Below are positions 7,702-16,683 of a stretch of 64,000 nucleotides of DNA, piece by piece (within the stretch, counting starts at the first letter, position 1; each line of letters begins with the position of its first letter). This stretch comes from Clostridium drakei (GTDB taxonomy: Bacteria; Bacillota; Clostridia; Clostridiales; Clostridiaceae), in assembly GCF_000633595.2 (NCBI RefSeq), contig NZ_JIBU02000001.1, positions 62,001 through 126,000 of the forward strand, given 5' to 3'. The position numbers and the translations under genes were made by a program. The notes below the pieces were generated by a model, which was not told the origin of the DNA, did not search any database, and saw nothing but the letters and a program-made list of their open reading frames with translations.

Positions 7702-9747
7702 ATGAAAAAACTTATAAAAGATAAACAGAAACAGATCCCTTTACGCTTTGAATATGTTTTGATAGCACTGGGTATTGTGTATGGTGATATTGGTACATCA
7801 CCACTATATGTAATGAAAGCAATTGTCTCTGGAAATGGTGGACTTGCCACATTAGATGATAATTTTATTATTGGTGCACTTTCTTTAATTATTTGGACAG
7901 TGACTCTATTAACAACTGTGAAATATGTCATGGTTGCTATGCAGGCAGATAATCATGGAGAAGGTGGCATATTTTCCTTATATTCACTGGTAATGAAACG
8001 TGCAAAATGGCTTGTAATTCCTGCAATCATTGGAGGTGCAGCATTATTAGCAGATGGCGTTCTTACTCCTGCTGTTACAGTTACTTCAGCAATTGAAGGC
8101 TTGCGTGGTATTCCATTGCTTTCAGATTTTATAGGAGAAGGGCAAGGAACAATTCTATTAATCACTATTGTTATTATTAGTTCTTTATTTCTTGTACAAC
8201 GTTCAGGAACTAGTTTGATTGGAAAAGCATTTGGACCTATAATGGCCCTTTGGTTTGCATTCCTTGGAGTTATTGGCATATTATCCATTAGATTCAATCC
8301 ACATGTACTGTTAGCTCTAAATCCGCTTCGAGGTATTCAATTACTTTTTAGTTCCTATAATAAAGCTGGCTTTATGATATTAGGTAGTGTTTTTTTGGCA
8401 ACTACAGGAGCAGAAGCTTTATATTCTGATATGGGTCATGTTGGTAAGCTAAACATCTATGGTAGTTGGCCTTATGTTAAAGTCTGCTTAATTCTTAATT
8501 ATTTAGGACAAGGAGCTTGGTTGATGCAAGCACGATTACATCCACAAAATTACCCTGTAACTGAATTGAATCCATTTTTCTCTATGATGCCAAATTCTTT
8601 ACAACTTTTTGCAGTAATTTTAAGTACATTGGCTGCGATTATTGCTTCACAAGCACTTATCACTGGTTCCTTTACTCTCGTTTCAGAAGCAATCCATTTA
8701 GGTTTGATGCCTCACTTGCAAATTCAATATCCATCTGAAATGAAAGGGCAAATATACATTCCTAAGGTCAATAACCTCCTTTGGATTTCATGCATTGGAG
8801 TAGTATTGTTCTTTAAATCCTCAGGAAGAATGGAAGCTGCTTATGGATTAGCAATTACAGCAACGATGCTCATGACCACACTTTTACTTTTCCAATATTT
8901 ACGCAGCAAAAGTGTACCAAATATTTTTTCTGTTCCTTTCCTTGTATTTTTTGGTGCATTAGAAACTTCTTTTTTATTGTCCAGTGCAACAAAATTTATG
9001 CATGGTGGATATGTAGCTGTTCTACTGGCTCTAGCTTTATTTACTGTAATGCTTACCTGGCATAAAGGATACCAAATTGAGCAAAAGCAATCTAAACTTT
9101 TCCCAGCCAATCGTTTTGTGAATCAATTAAGGCAATTAAGAGAAGATACTACTATTCCTTATACTGCCTGTAACCTCGTATATTTAACAAGCAATGGAAA
9201 TATGAATCATCTTGAAAGAGATGTGTTGTATTCCATTTTAGACAAACGTCCAAAGCGGGCACAAATCTATTGGTTCATTCATATAGAAGTTGCAGATAAA
9301 CCTTACACAAGGGAATATAGGGTTCAAAATTTTGGCACAGATTTCTGCTTCAAAGTTCAACTAAAATTGGGATTTAAAGTGGATCAGCGTATCAACGTCT
9401 ATATGAGACAGATTATTCACGATCTCATGAAAAGTGGCGAAATAAAGCCACAATCTCAAGTTTACTCTTTGTATGATGAAAAAAATGTAGGTGATTTTAT
9501 GTTTGTTCTCATCCGAAAAACTTTAGCTCCTGATAGTGACATTTCAGGAATTGACCGTACCTTTATGAGATTAAAATACAATATTAATAATTACACAGGA
9601 TCACCAGTTCGTTGGTTTGGACTAGAGAACGCAAGTACTGTTGAAGAATCTGTTCCTTTGTTCATGAAAAGTAAAGAAACACATATGTTAACACGAATGG
9701 ACAATAAAGTTACATACCATGATATTAGAGAGAAAAAGAATGCTTAG
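7702..9747 (+). CDS. kup: Kup-type potassium uptake protein
   Basis: Proton-coupled potassium importer of the KUP/HAK/KT family, 681 residues, the usual size. The family signature YGDIGTSPLYV lies at residues 27-37 and GEGGIFSLYS near residue 88. About twelve membrane segments fill residues 15-445, followed by a cytoplasmic C-terminal domain of about 230 residues. The ATG at 7702 follows GGAGGA; the upstream TTG is part of that site. It stands alone within the tRNA-Sec island. By eye it uses more C- and G-ending codons than neighbouring genes, consistent with acquisition. Confidence 0.92.
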   Translation: MKKLIKDKQKQIPLRFEYVLIALGIVYGDIGTSPLYVMKAIVSGNGGLATLDDNFIIGALSLIIWTVTLLTTVKYVMVAMQADNHGEGGIFSLYSLVMKRAKWLVIPAIIGGAALLADGVLTPAVTVTSAIEGLRGIPLLSDFIGEGQGTILLITIVIISSLFLVQRSGTSLIGKAFGPIMALWFAFLGVIGILSIRFNPHVLLALNPLRGIQLLFSSYNKAGFMILGSVFLATTGAEALYSDMGHVGKLNIYGSWPYVKVCLILNYLGQGAWLMQARLHPQNYPVTELNPFFSMMPNSLQLFAVILSTLAAIIASQALITGSFTLVSEAIHLGLMPHLQIQYPSEMKGQIYIPKVNNLLWISCIGVVLFFKSSGRMEAAYGLAITATMLMTTLLLFQYLRSKSVPNIFSVPFLVFFGALETSFLLSSATKFMHGGYVAVLLALALFTVMLTWHKGYQIEQKQSKLFPANRFVNQLRQLREDTTIPYTACNLVYLTSNGNMNHLERDVLYSILDKRPKRAQIYWFIHIEVADKPYTREYRVQNFGTDFCFKVQLKLGFKVDQRINVYMRQIIHDLMKSGEIKPQSQVYSLYDEKNVGDFMFVLIRKTLAPDSDISGIDRTFMRLKYNINNYTGSPVRWFGLENASTVEESVPLFMKSKETHMLTRMDNKVTYHDIREKKNA

Positions 9748-9822
9748 GATTTCATTGGTGTTGGCTAAACAAGATAGCATATATTTTGATTTTTTTAATA
9801 TAAGGAACTTATTTAGTGTTTT

Positions 9823-9915
9823 ATAATAACATTGTCCTAGGGATACGTAAACAGATTATTAACAATTTGTTTGGGTAACAGAGATTGGAAGTTAGCTGAC
9901 AATCTTTGATGCTAA
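9823..9915. repeat. 93-bp direct repeat, copy C
   Basis: This stretch and 10848-10940 are the same length and differ at roughly a tenth of positions. Both include ACGTAAACAGATT, AACAATTTGTTTGGGTAA and the GATTGGAAGTTAGCTGA segment also found in copy B, and both end GCTAA. The pair encloses the broken Rpn gene. Confidence 0.75.
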
Positions 9916-10067
9916 TATTCTATCCAAACAAGTTTCGTCACAATTTCTGTACACGATTCTTGAAAAATGGAGTGGAACTCACCACCACTCCCAAGCTGGC
10001 AGGACATTCATTCAGATAACATCAAACTTCTACATTAACACATCACAAAAGGATAAACTAGATGTGA

Positions 10068-10781
10068 TGGAACTTCTATAATAGACTAGATGTAAGAGTT
10101 AAAACAAAAGAAGAAAAGCAAATAGACATAGAAATACAAATACTACCAACGGAGTTTATGCCAGAAAGAACCATGTTCTACTGGGCTAAAATGTATACAA
10201 TGCAAATCAATCCAGGAGATACTTATGATAAGCTAAAGAAATGTATAACAATAAACATATTGGACTTTGAATGTATACCAGTAAAGAAAATACACACAAC
10301 TTATCATCTTGCGGAAGATGAAACAGGACACAAACTGACAGATATACTAGAAGTGCACTTTGTAGAACTACCAAAGTTGCTTGATAAAGAAATAGTAAAA
10401 GATGAAAATGAAGCTATAGTACAGTGGATGGAATTCATAGATGCAAAATCGAAAGGGGTGATGGAAATGCTTGCTAAGAAGAATAATGATATAAAGAAAG
10501 CTTATGATATATTGCAAATAATAAGTAAAGATGAAAAAGCAAGAATGGCATATGAAGCAAGAGAAGCAGAAGTCCGTGACCAATTGATTAGAATAAAATC
10601 AGCTAGAGAAAAAGGCATAGAAGAAGGTATAGAAAAAGGTATAGAAAAAGGAGAAACTGAAAAAGCAATAAAAGTAGCAAAAAATCTATTAAAAATGGGA
10701 ATAAGCATTAAACAGGTAGCTGAAGCTACAGAAATAGCAGTAGAAAAAGTTGAAGAAATAAGAAAAGAAATATCCAATTAA
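10068..10781 (+). pseudogene. Rpn/PD-(D/E)XK nuclease-type transposase, 5' truncated
   Basis: The reading frame matches the C-terminal two thirds of Rpn family recombination-promoting nuclease/putative transposases: LDVRVKTKEEKQIDIEIQ (the catalytic D-(x)n-E-x-Q strand region, about 10086-10140), then the FYWAKMY segment, and the Lys/Glu-rich tail with repeated EKGIEKG motifs. Family members are about 280-300 residues; here the frame opens only after a stop at 10065 and no proper N-terminus precedes it. An in-frame ATG at 10158 would give 207 residues without the catalytic strand. The remnant lies between 93-bp repeats C and D. Confidence 0.75.
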
Positions 10782-10847
10782 ATATAGCAAATTCGCAAAA
10801 CTTTCCTCACAAATGGGTTAGAACCATGCCCGTCAAGCTTTTAATAT

Positions 10848-10940
10848 ATAATAACATTGTCTCCGAGGGACGTAAACAGATTGTTAACAATTTGTTTGGG
10901 TAATAGGGATTGGAAGTTAGCTGATAATCTCTGTTGCTAA
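10848..10940. repeat. 93-bp direct repeat, copy D, abutting the tRNA fragment
   Basis: Second copy of the repeat at 9823-9915. Its last bases TGCTAA are also the first bases of the tRNA-Sec-like fragment, so the two sequences join at a shared six-base word. Confidence 0.75.
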
Positions 10941-10978
10941 GACCACGATAGGTGGGTTCGATTCCCACATATTCCCGC
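10935..10978 (+). repeat. 44-bp copy of the 3' end of tRNA-Sec (candidate att site)
   Basis: Identical to 1916-1959, covering most of the long variable arm region, the complete T arm and the 3' acceptor strand up to GC of the 3' end; the encoded CCA is not preserved (TA instead). It cannot make a tRNA by itself. A terminator hairpin follows, as expected for the original 3' flank of a tRNA gene. Confidence 0.9.
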
Positions 10979-10990
10979 TAAAATGATATC

Positions 10991-11032
10991 AAGCCTTGAG
11001 AGGATTTGTATGATTCTTCCAAGGCTTTTTTA
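10991..11032 (+). terminator. Terminator downstream of the tRNA-Sec fragment
   Basis: AAGCCTTG (10991-10998) pairs with CAAGGCTT (11020-11027) followed by six T. The following 280 bp up to 11316 contain no gene I can support. Confidence 0.75.
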
Positions 11033-11316
11033 TTTATAGTAATAAAAAAGTAGCAAAGAGAATATCATAAACTGGTTCAAGACTAGATATAATACCTGCA
11101 GTTTGTGTTTTGATATTTTTTAAACCATTTATGAATAATGAATGAGAAATTCCAGTGAAATAATATATTTAAAATATCTGGTTATGATAATAGTGAAACT
11201 AGGTAATACAAACGGTTACCAATAAAAAATAAAATAGTTAAAAAATTAACAAGATCTAGAAGGATTTTTATTAGCCTATGTAGAATAATTATATATATGG
11301 AAGGAGATGTTATTTT

Positions 11317-11517
11317 ATGAAAGAGAAATTCTTATTTCAAAGCGGCGGTAACTTGTTTACTGTAAAGAACAATCAACTAAAGAATTTGGGTAAAGTTCCA
11401 GAAAGTGAAAAAGAACAAGATAAGTTATTGAAAAGTTATGGAATAGAGAAGATCAGTAAAATTGCACCCTTTATAAATAAGTTGCCTGAAAATGGGTTTG
11501 TGGTTTTTAGCAGGTAA
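11317..11517 (+). CDS. Small hypothetical protein
   Basis: A 66-residue soluble protein with a clear GGAGATG ribosome binding site and a strong terminator after it, so it is probably a real single-gene unit. The sequence reads KEKFLFQSGGNLFTVKNNQL near the start and ends ENGFVVFSR. No cysteines, signal peptide or membrane segment are present and the family is not recognised. Confidence 0.65.
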   Translation: MKEKFLFQSGGNLFTVKNNQLKNLGKVPESEKEQDKLLKSYGIEKISKIAPFINKLPENGFVVFSR

Positions 11518-11555
11518 ATTAATTACATAAATAATAATAAAATTTAAGTTTGATT

Positions 11556-11578
11556 AGGAGCATTATAGCTCCTTTTTA
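11556..11578 (+). terminator. Terminator
   Basis: AGGAGC (11556-11561) pairs with GCTCCT (11568-11573) around ATTATA, then five T. Confidence 0.75.
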
Positions 11579-11719
11579 TTTGCAATGAAAAATGTAACTT
11601 TGTGAAAAATTATTTAAAAAAATGATGTATTGATAGGTAATTTAGTAAAAAGCATAAAAAGGTTTAACCTTGGGAAAATTAAAAAATGTATATACTAACA
11701 CAGAAGGTGGGATAAATTA

Positions 11720-13057
11720 ATGGTTACTATTTCACAAAGAATAGAAAGATTGCCGGTTACGCCAATGCTTTGGAAAGTGCTTTTTTTAACTGGCATAGGT
11801 TGGCTGTTTGATGCTATGGATCAGGGAATGGTGGCAGGGGTTATGGCAGCTATAGGAAGAGAATGGAAACTTACCCCTGCTGATTTAGGTATGCTGGGCA
11901 GTGCTTCAGCAGTTGGCATGGCTATTGGAGCAGCTGTTGCAGGTATGGCCGCTGATAAGTGGGGTAGAAAGACTGTAGTTACATTTACTCTTGTGTTGTA
12001 TGGAGTAGCAAGTGCTGTATCAGGATTTGCAGCTAATTTTAGTATATTAATATTATTAAGATTTTTAACTGGATTGGGATTAGGGGGAGAATTACCAGCA
12101 GCATCTACTTTAGTCAGTGAGTTTTCACCTGCTAAATCCAGGGGACGTATGGTTGTCTTACTTGAGAGCTTTTGGGCTTGGGGATGGATTGTTGCTTCTT
12201 TAATTGCTTACTTACTAATTCCAGTTTATGGATGGCGTATTGGTTTCCTTTTAGGAGGAGTGCCAGCATTGTATGCAGCTTATCTTAGAAAAGGCATTCC
12301 AGAATCTCCAAGATATTTAGAACAAAAAGGATATTTTGAGGAAGCCAATGAAATTGTAAATAAAATGGAACAGCAAGCAGGAATAACTAGTAATAAATCT
12401 ACTATAAGTAATAAGATAAAAAAGAAAAAAAATATCACACTTTCAGAACTGTGGTCCAAAGATTATATTAGACGTACTTTTGTACTATGGACTCTATGGC
12501 TTGGTATTAACTTTGGATATTATGGTTTTGTACTATGGACACCTACACTTCTTATGGGTAAAGGATTTAGTTTAGTGAAAGGATTTGAATTTACATTAAT
12601 TATGAGTATTGCTCAATTACCTGGTTATTATAGTGCGGCTTATTTAATAGAAAGTATTGGGCGCAAGGCAGTGTTAGTAAGCTATCTATCAGGAACTGCT
12701 GTTGCAGCATACCTATTTAGCCAAGCAGCATCTGTTAATAACGTAATTATTTATGGTTGTTTGCTTTATTTTTTCAGCCTTGGAGCTTGGGGTGCAGTAT
12801 ATGCTTATACACCAGAAGTTTATCCTACAAGGGTTAGAGGAAGAGGAGTAGGTTCAGCAGCTGCAGTTGGACGTATTGGTGCTATTGCTGCTCCTTATAT
12901 AGTGGGATTAGTATATCAAAGTAAAGGAAAACAGGCTGGATTTGTTTATGTATTTACTATGATTACTATAGTATTTGCAGTAGTAGCGGTGGTTATTGCT
13001 TTTGCAGCAATTGAAACTAAAGGTAGAAGTCTTCATGAAATTAATGAAAGAAACTAA
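11720..13057 (+). CDS. MFS transporter, sugar-porter-like
   Basis: A 445-residue major facilitator with about twelve membrane segments and a central cytoplasmic loop near residues 205-245. The motif-A loop GMAADKWGRKT follows the second segment, and the N-terminus GIGWLFDAMDQGMVAGV resembles the niacin/aromatic-acid branch of sugar-porter-like MFS proteins. The substrate cannot be read from sequence. It is monocistronic, with a GGTGGG-type ribosome binding site and no linked enzyme genes. Confidence 0.85.
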   Translation: MVTISQRIERLPVTPMLWKVLFLTGIGWLFDAMDQGMVAGVMAAIGREWKLTPADLGMLGSASAVGMAIGAAVAGMAADKWGRKTVVTFTLVLYGVASAVSGFAANFSILILLRFLTGLGLGGELPAASTLVSEFSPAKSRGRMVVLLESFWAWGWIVASLIAYLLIPVYGWRIGFLLGGVPALYAAYLRKGIPESPRYLEQKGYFEEANEIVNKMEQQAGITSNKSTISNKIKKKKNITLSELWSKDYIRRTFVLWTLWLGINFGYYGFVLWTPTLLMGKGFSLVKGFEFTLIMSIAQLPGYYSAAYLIESIGRKAVLVSYLSGTAVAAYLFSQAASVNNVIIYGCLLYFFSLGAWGAVYAYTPEVYPTRVRGRGVGSAAAVGRIGAIAAPYIVGLVYQSKGKQAGFVYVFTMITIVFAVVAVVIAFAAIETKGRSLHEINERN

Positions 13058-13210
13058 TTGAATAAAAATTTAGTTTTAAGTATAGTAGAAGCTTCTAAAG
13101 AAACTTACAATTAAAAAGATTTAAAAAAAAGAATTATTTATATAAAAAATTTACATTATCATAACCTCTAATACCAATAAAAATGTTATAATAATCTTGA
13201 GGTGATAATA

Positions 13211-13354
13211 TTGGAAGTTCGTTTAAGTCTAGAACAGTTCAAATTACTTGCACTTCGATATCAAAAAGCTAAGAAAAAAGGAAAGAAGGATTTGGATGGT
13301 TATATTGCAGATAGATCATTGCGTATAAAAAAAAGATGCGGATACTTTAAGTGA
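13211..13354 (+). pseudogene. Transposase N-terminal fragment
   Basis: A frame starting at TTG after GAGGTGATAAT encodes about 47 residues reading LSLEQFKLLALRYQKAKKKG, then KKDLDGYIADRS. The pattern 'LRYxKAxKKxKxxxLDxYIA' recalls the N-terminus of IS481-like integrase-core transposases. Nothing of the catalytic core follows. The match is from memory of the family, so the call is tentative. Confidence 0.35.
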
Positions 13355-13370
13355 ATATTAACCAATTTTA

Positions 13371-13405
13371 AGAGTACCAACCTTCAGTTAGTACTCTCTT
13401 TTTCT
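13371..13405 (+). terminator. Terminator between the fragment and metA
   Basis: AGAGTAC (13371-13377) pairs with GTACTCT (13391-13397), followed by CTTTTT. It also lies just past the metA stop on the other strand and may act both ways. Confidence 0.65.
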
Positions 13406-13414
13406 ATATAAATT

Positions 13415-14341
13415 TTATTCTAATTCATTTAAATTGTAAGGTGTTTCTTGATAAACGTAATAGTTTAACCAATTTGAATATAATAGGTTAGCGTGTCCTC
13501 TCCATTTTACTATAGGATCCTTTGTAGGATCATCTTGTGGAAAATAGTTTCTAGGAACTTCTATATCAAGACCTTTATTAATGTCTCTATCATATTCAGA
13601 TTTTAATGTTAAAGGATCATATTCAGAGTGTCCAGTTACAAAAATTTGTCTTCCTTTTTTGGCTGTGACCATGTACACACCAGATTCTTTTGATTCAGCT
13701 AATATATTTAAATCAGGGACTTTTTCTATATCTTCTCTTCTAACTTCTGTATGTCTGGAATGAGGTACAAAAAACTCATCGTCAAAACCTCTCAATAGTT
13801 CAACTTTTTTACCAATAATTTTATGAGAAAATACTCCAAACATCTTTTTTTCAAGTTTATGTTTAGGTACTTTATAATGGTGGTACAAACCTGCTTGAGC
13901 TCCCCAACATATATGCAAAGTTGAATATACATTGTGAACACTCCAATCCATTATTTCTTTAAGTTCCTCCCAATAGTTAACTTCCTCAAATTCCATTTCT
14001 TCTATAGGAGCACCTGTAATAATTAAGCCGTCAAATTTTTGATGCTTAACCTCATCAAAGGTTTTGTAAAAGGTTGTAAGATATTCTTCTGAAATATTTT
14101 TAGAAACATGTGTTTTAGGATGTAATAATTCTATTTCTATTTGTAATGATGTATTACCAATAAGCCTTAATAATTGAACTTCAGTGGTAATTTTAGTAGG
14201 CATAAGATTTAAAATAGCAATTTTTAAAGGCCTAATATCTTGGTGAAAAGCCCTATGTTCAGGCATTACAAATATATTTTCATTATCTAAAATTTCAAAT
14301 GCTGGTAAATCATCATTTAATTTTATTGGCACAGTTATCAC
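13415..14341 (-). CDS. metA: Homoserine O-acetyltransferase (MetA family)
   Basis: First committed step of methionine synthesis: acylation of homoserine. The 308-residue length is normal for MetA. The nucleophile is Cys145 in [10 protein letters not shown], followed by the GLYHHY segment; the His/Glu partners lie in the VPHSRHTE and TGHSEYDPL motifs. Glu114 in [10 protein letters not shown] sits 31 residues before the catalytic Cys, the position where Glu rather than Gly marks acetyl-CoA instead of succinyl-CoA use in characterised Bacillus enzymes. It is transcribed alone on the minus strand; its 5' region shows no SAM riboswitch. Confidence 0.93.
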   Translation of the reverse strand: MITVPIKLNDDLPAFEILDNENIFVMPEHRAFHQDIRPLKIAILNLMPTKITTEVQLLRLIGNTSLQIEIELLHPKTHVSKNISEEYLTTFYKTFDEVKHQKFDGLIITGAPIEEMEFEEVNYWEELKEIMDWSVHNVYSTLHICWGAQAGLYHHYKVPKHKLEKKMFGVFSHKIIGKKVELLRGFDDEFFVPHSRHTEVRREDIEKVPDLNILAESKESGVYMVTAKKGRQIFVTGHSEYDPLTLKSEYDRDINKGLDIEVPRNYFPQDDPTKDPIVKWRGHANLLYSNWLNYYVYQETPYNLNELE

Positions 14342-14496
14342 CTCTTAGTTTTCATTATAATTTTGCTAATTTTCTGCGTTTTGAGATTTATTATAACACA
14401 ATATTTTATAAAATTGTACTCCAATATTGTATTTTATTTGTGAAAGCATTATATAAAATTGTGTCTGGTAGTATGAAAGTATAACCATAAAAGGTA

Positions 14497-14525
14497 TTGA
14501 CATATGAAATTATAGTAATTATAAT
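14497..14525 (+). promoter_or_regulatory. Sigma-A promoter of the pot operon
   Basis: Perfect TTGACA (14497-14502) and TATAAT (14520-14525) with a 17-bp spacer. Transcription would begin near 14532, leaving a 138-nt leader before potA. Confidence 0.75.
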
Positions 14526-14580
14526 TAGAACATATCAGACAAAAATACTCTGAATTACGATAATAAGAAGAAGTAGAAGC

Positions 14581-14614
14581 AAACTTCTGTCTCTGAAGTG
14601 AGATAGGAGTTTTT
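14581..14614 (+). terminator. Leader terminator (possible attenuator) before potA
   Basis: A 13-bp stem pairs 14581-14593 with 14600-14612 (two G-U pairs, six-base loop) and is followed by a five-T run. It lies between the promoter and potA, so it either attenuates the operon or ends a short leader RNA. A TCAGA/TCTGA hairpin sits just upstream. I do not recognise a known riboswitch here. Confidence 0.6.
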
Positions 14615-14669
14615 GGCATAAGTTTTATTTGGTAAAAGAATCATTTAATGTAAAAGGGGGTATGAAAAT

Positions 14670-15029
14670 ATGTCAAAAGCGATTCTTAAATTAGTAAATG
14701 TAGCAAAGAAATTCGATGAACAAAAGGTAGTAAAGGATTTGTCTTTGGATATTGATGAGGGGGAATTTTTAACCATATTAGGTCCTAGTGGATGTGGAAA
14801 AACTACTACGTTAAGAATGATTGGTGGATTTGAAAATCCTACAGAAGGAAATATACTTTTAGAAGGAGAACATGTTGAAAACAAACAACCATATGAACTT
14901 AATATAAATACAGTATTTCAAAACTATGCACTTTTTCCTCATATGAATGTATACGAGAATATTGCATATGGATTAAAAATTAAGAAGGTGAATAAATTAC
15001 AAATATCTATAAAGGTTAAAAAATGTTGA
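14670..15029 (+). CDS. potA: PotA-like ABC ATPase, N-terminal part (frameshifted)
   Basis: ATP-binding subunit of a spermidine/putrescine-type importer, first part. The Walker A motif GPSGCGKT is at residues 38-45 and the Q-loop region [12 protein letters not shown] near 87-98. The frame stops at 15027-15029 after VKKC. The rest of the protein continues at 15023 in the -1 frame, starting inside a run of six A (15018-15023). One extra A would restore a normal PotA of about 370 residues. This could be a sequencing error, a true null mutation, or -1 slippage on the A-run. Confidence 0.85.
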   Translation: MSKAILKLVNVAKKFDEQKVVKDLSLDIDEGEFLTILGPSGCGKTTTLRMIGGFENPTEGNILLEGEHVENKQPYELNINTVFQNYALFPHMNVYENIAYGLKIKKVNKLQISIKVKKC

Positions 15030-15784
15030 ATTTAGTGCAGCTTGAAGGCTATGAAAAGAAAATGCCAAAGTATTTAAGTGGAGGACAAAAGCAAAGAGTT
15101 GCAATTGCAAGAGCATTAATTAATAATCCTAAAGTGCTTCTTTTAGATGAACCATTAGGAGCATTAGACTTAAAACTTAGAAAGCAGATGCAGGTTGAAC
15201 TAAAAAGGCTACAGAAGAAGCTAGGTATAACCTTTATATATGTAACTCATGATCAAGAGGAAGCGCTTAATATGTCGGATCGTATTGTTGTTATGAATGA
15301 GGGAATTATAGAGCAAGTAGGTAACCCAGAAGAAATTTATGAAAGACCTAAAACTAGATTTGTTGCAGATTTCATAGGAGAATCAAATATATTTGATGCT
15401 GTGGTAGAAAAAGTCTGTGGGAATAAAGCAGTACTAAATATAGGAGAGTCAAATCTAATTGTTGAGAATAGAAATTTAAAAATGGGAGATATCCAAGTCA
15501 TTTCTTTACGACCAGAAAAAATAAAGTGCTCAACGAATCCAGTAAATAATTTTAATATAAAAGGAATTGTAAAAGAACATAATTACATGGGAGCTGCTCT
15601 TAAATTTATAGTAGTCTTACCAAATGATAAGGAGATAATAGTAAGTGACTATGAAAAAAGCTTAAGTGTTCCTGAAGTTGGAAAGGAAGTATTCTTATAT
15701 TGGGATCAAAAAGATTTAGTATTCATAGGACATGAAGGTGAAAATATAGAAGAAGCAATTCAAGGGGAGGCAGTGACACTATGA
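15023..15784 (+). CDS. potA: PotA-like ABC ATPase, C-terminal part (frameshifted)
   Basis: Second part of the split ATPase, 253 residues from an ATG that lies within the A-run. It holds the signature [15 protein letters not shown], Walker [13 protein letters not shown], the H-loop YVTHDQEEA and a C-terminal TOBE-type regulatory region (about residues 150-250). No ribosome binding site stands before its ATG, so separate translation is unlikely; it needs the frameshift to be made as one protein. The stop overlaps the potB start by four bases. Confidence 0.85.
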   Translation: MLNLVQLEGYEKKMPKYLSGGQKQRVAIARALINNPKVLLLDEPLGALDLKLRKQMQVELKRLQKKLGITFIYVTHDQEEALNMSDRIVVMNEGIIEQVGNPEEIYERPKTRFVADFIGESNIFDAVVEKVCGNKAVLNIGESNLIVENRNLKMGDIQVISLRPEKIKCSTNPVNNFNIKGIVKEHNYMGAALKFIVVLPNDKEIIVSDYEKSLSVPEVGKEVFLYWDQKDLVFIGHEGENIEEAIQGEAVTL

Positions 15785-16683
15785 GCGCCCTGAATTATAA
15801 AGATTTAGATAAAGCTAAAACAGTAAAAAGTAAAAAAATAGATTTTTATAAGTTTACTTTGATTTTTCCAATATCCTTATGGATGATATTACTTGTGGCC
15901 ATACCCTTAACTTATGTTGTAGTTATAAGTTTTATGCAAAGAGGTGCAGAAGGTGGAATAAATTTTGTCTTTTCCTTTGAAAATTATAAAAGAATGATAA
16001 AGCCTCTATATTTTAAAGTTTTTTTTGATTCTTTGGGGATAGCTGCTATAACTACTTTTTTAACATTTTTGTTTGGATATCCTTTTGCATATTTTCTTTC
16101 AAAAACACCAAAGAAACTTCGTATATTTGCACTTATGATGATAATAATTCCATTTTGGACAAATTCACTTATAAGGACTTATGCTTGGATGGCACTACTT
16201 AGTACGGAAGGACTCATTAACCATATATTTTTAAATTTAGGATTGATTAAAGAGCCTTTAAAATTACTTTATACCTATGGAGCAGTTCTAATAGGAATGG
16301 TTTATACCTTGTTTCCATTTATGGTTCTTCCACTTTATAATTCTATTGAAAAAGTGGATAAATCTCTTGTGGAGGCAGCAAAGGATTTAGGAGCAAATAG
16401 TTTAAAAACATTTACTACTGTTACTTTGCCACTTACTATGCCGGGAATTATTGCAGGATGTATATTGGTATTTATACCATCTTTGGGGTTGTTCTTCATA
16501 CCTGATTTAATGGGCGGCAGTAATATTATGTTAATTGGAAACCTTATAAGGAATCAATTTTTAGTTTCAAGAGATTGGCCTTTTGGTGCAGCACTTTCAA
16601 TTGTCCTTATTATTGTTGCATTAATTCTTATAGGTATTTGTAGGAAACTTACCGGTAAAAAAGTAGATGTGGAGGTTTTCTAA
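15781..16683 (+). CDS. potB: PotB-like ABC permease
   Basis: Inner-membrane permease of the polyamine-type importer, 300 residues with six membrane segments. The EAA loop that docks the ATPase reads [20 protein letters not shown] (about residues 198-217). It overlaps the ATPase stop and its own last base is the first base of potC, so the genes are tightly coupled. Specificity is assigned by family only. Confidence 0.9.
   Translation: MSALNYKDLDKAKTVKSKKIDFYKFTLIFPISLWMILLVAIPLTYVVVISFMQRGAEGGINFVFSFENYKRMIKPLYFKVFFDSLGIAAITTFLTFLFGYPFAYFLSKTPKKLRIFALMMIIIPFWTNSLIRTYAWMALLSTEGLINHIFLNLGLIKEPLKLLYTYGAVLIGMVYTLFPFMVLPLYNSIEKVDKSLVEAAKDLGANSLKTFTTVTLPLTMPGIIAGCILVFIPSLGLFFIPDLMGGSNIMLIGNLIRNQFLVSRDWPFGAALSIVLIIVALILIGICRKLTGKKVDVEVF

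Noticed and set aside
14342-14480. SAM riboswitch upstream of metA
   Set aside because: None of the conserved S-box blocks are found on the minus strand here; the only S-box is at 63957.
15018-15029. Selenocysteine at the TGA ending the first potA part, given selB and selC nearby
   Set aside because: Reading through TGA meets an in-frame TAG two codons later, and the continuing ATPase sequence is in another frame. No Sec is expected in ABC ATPases.
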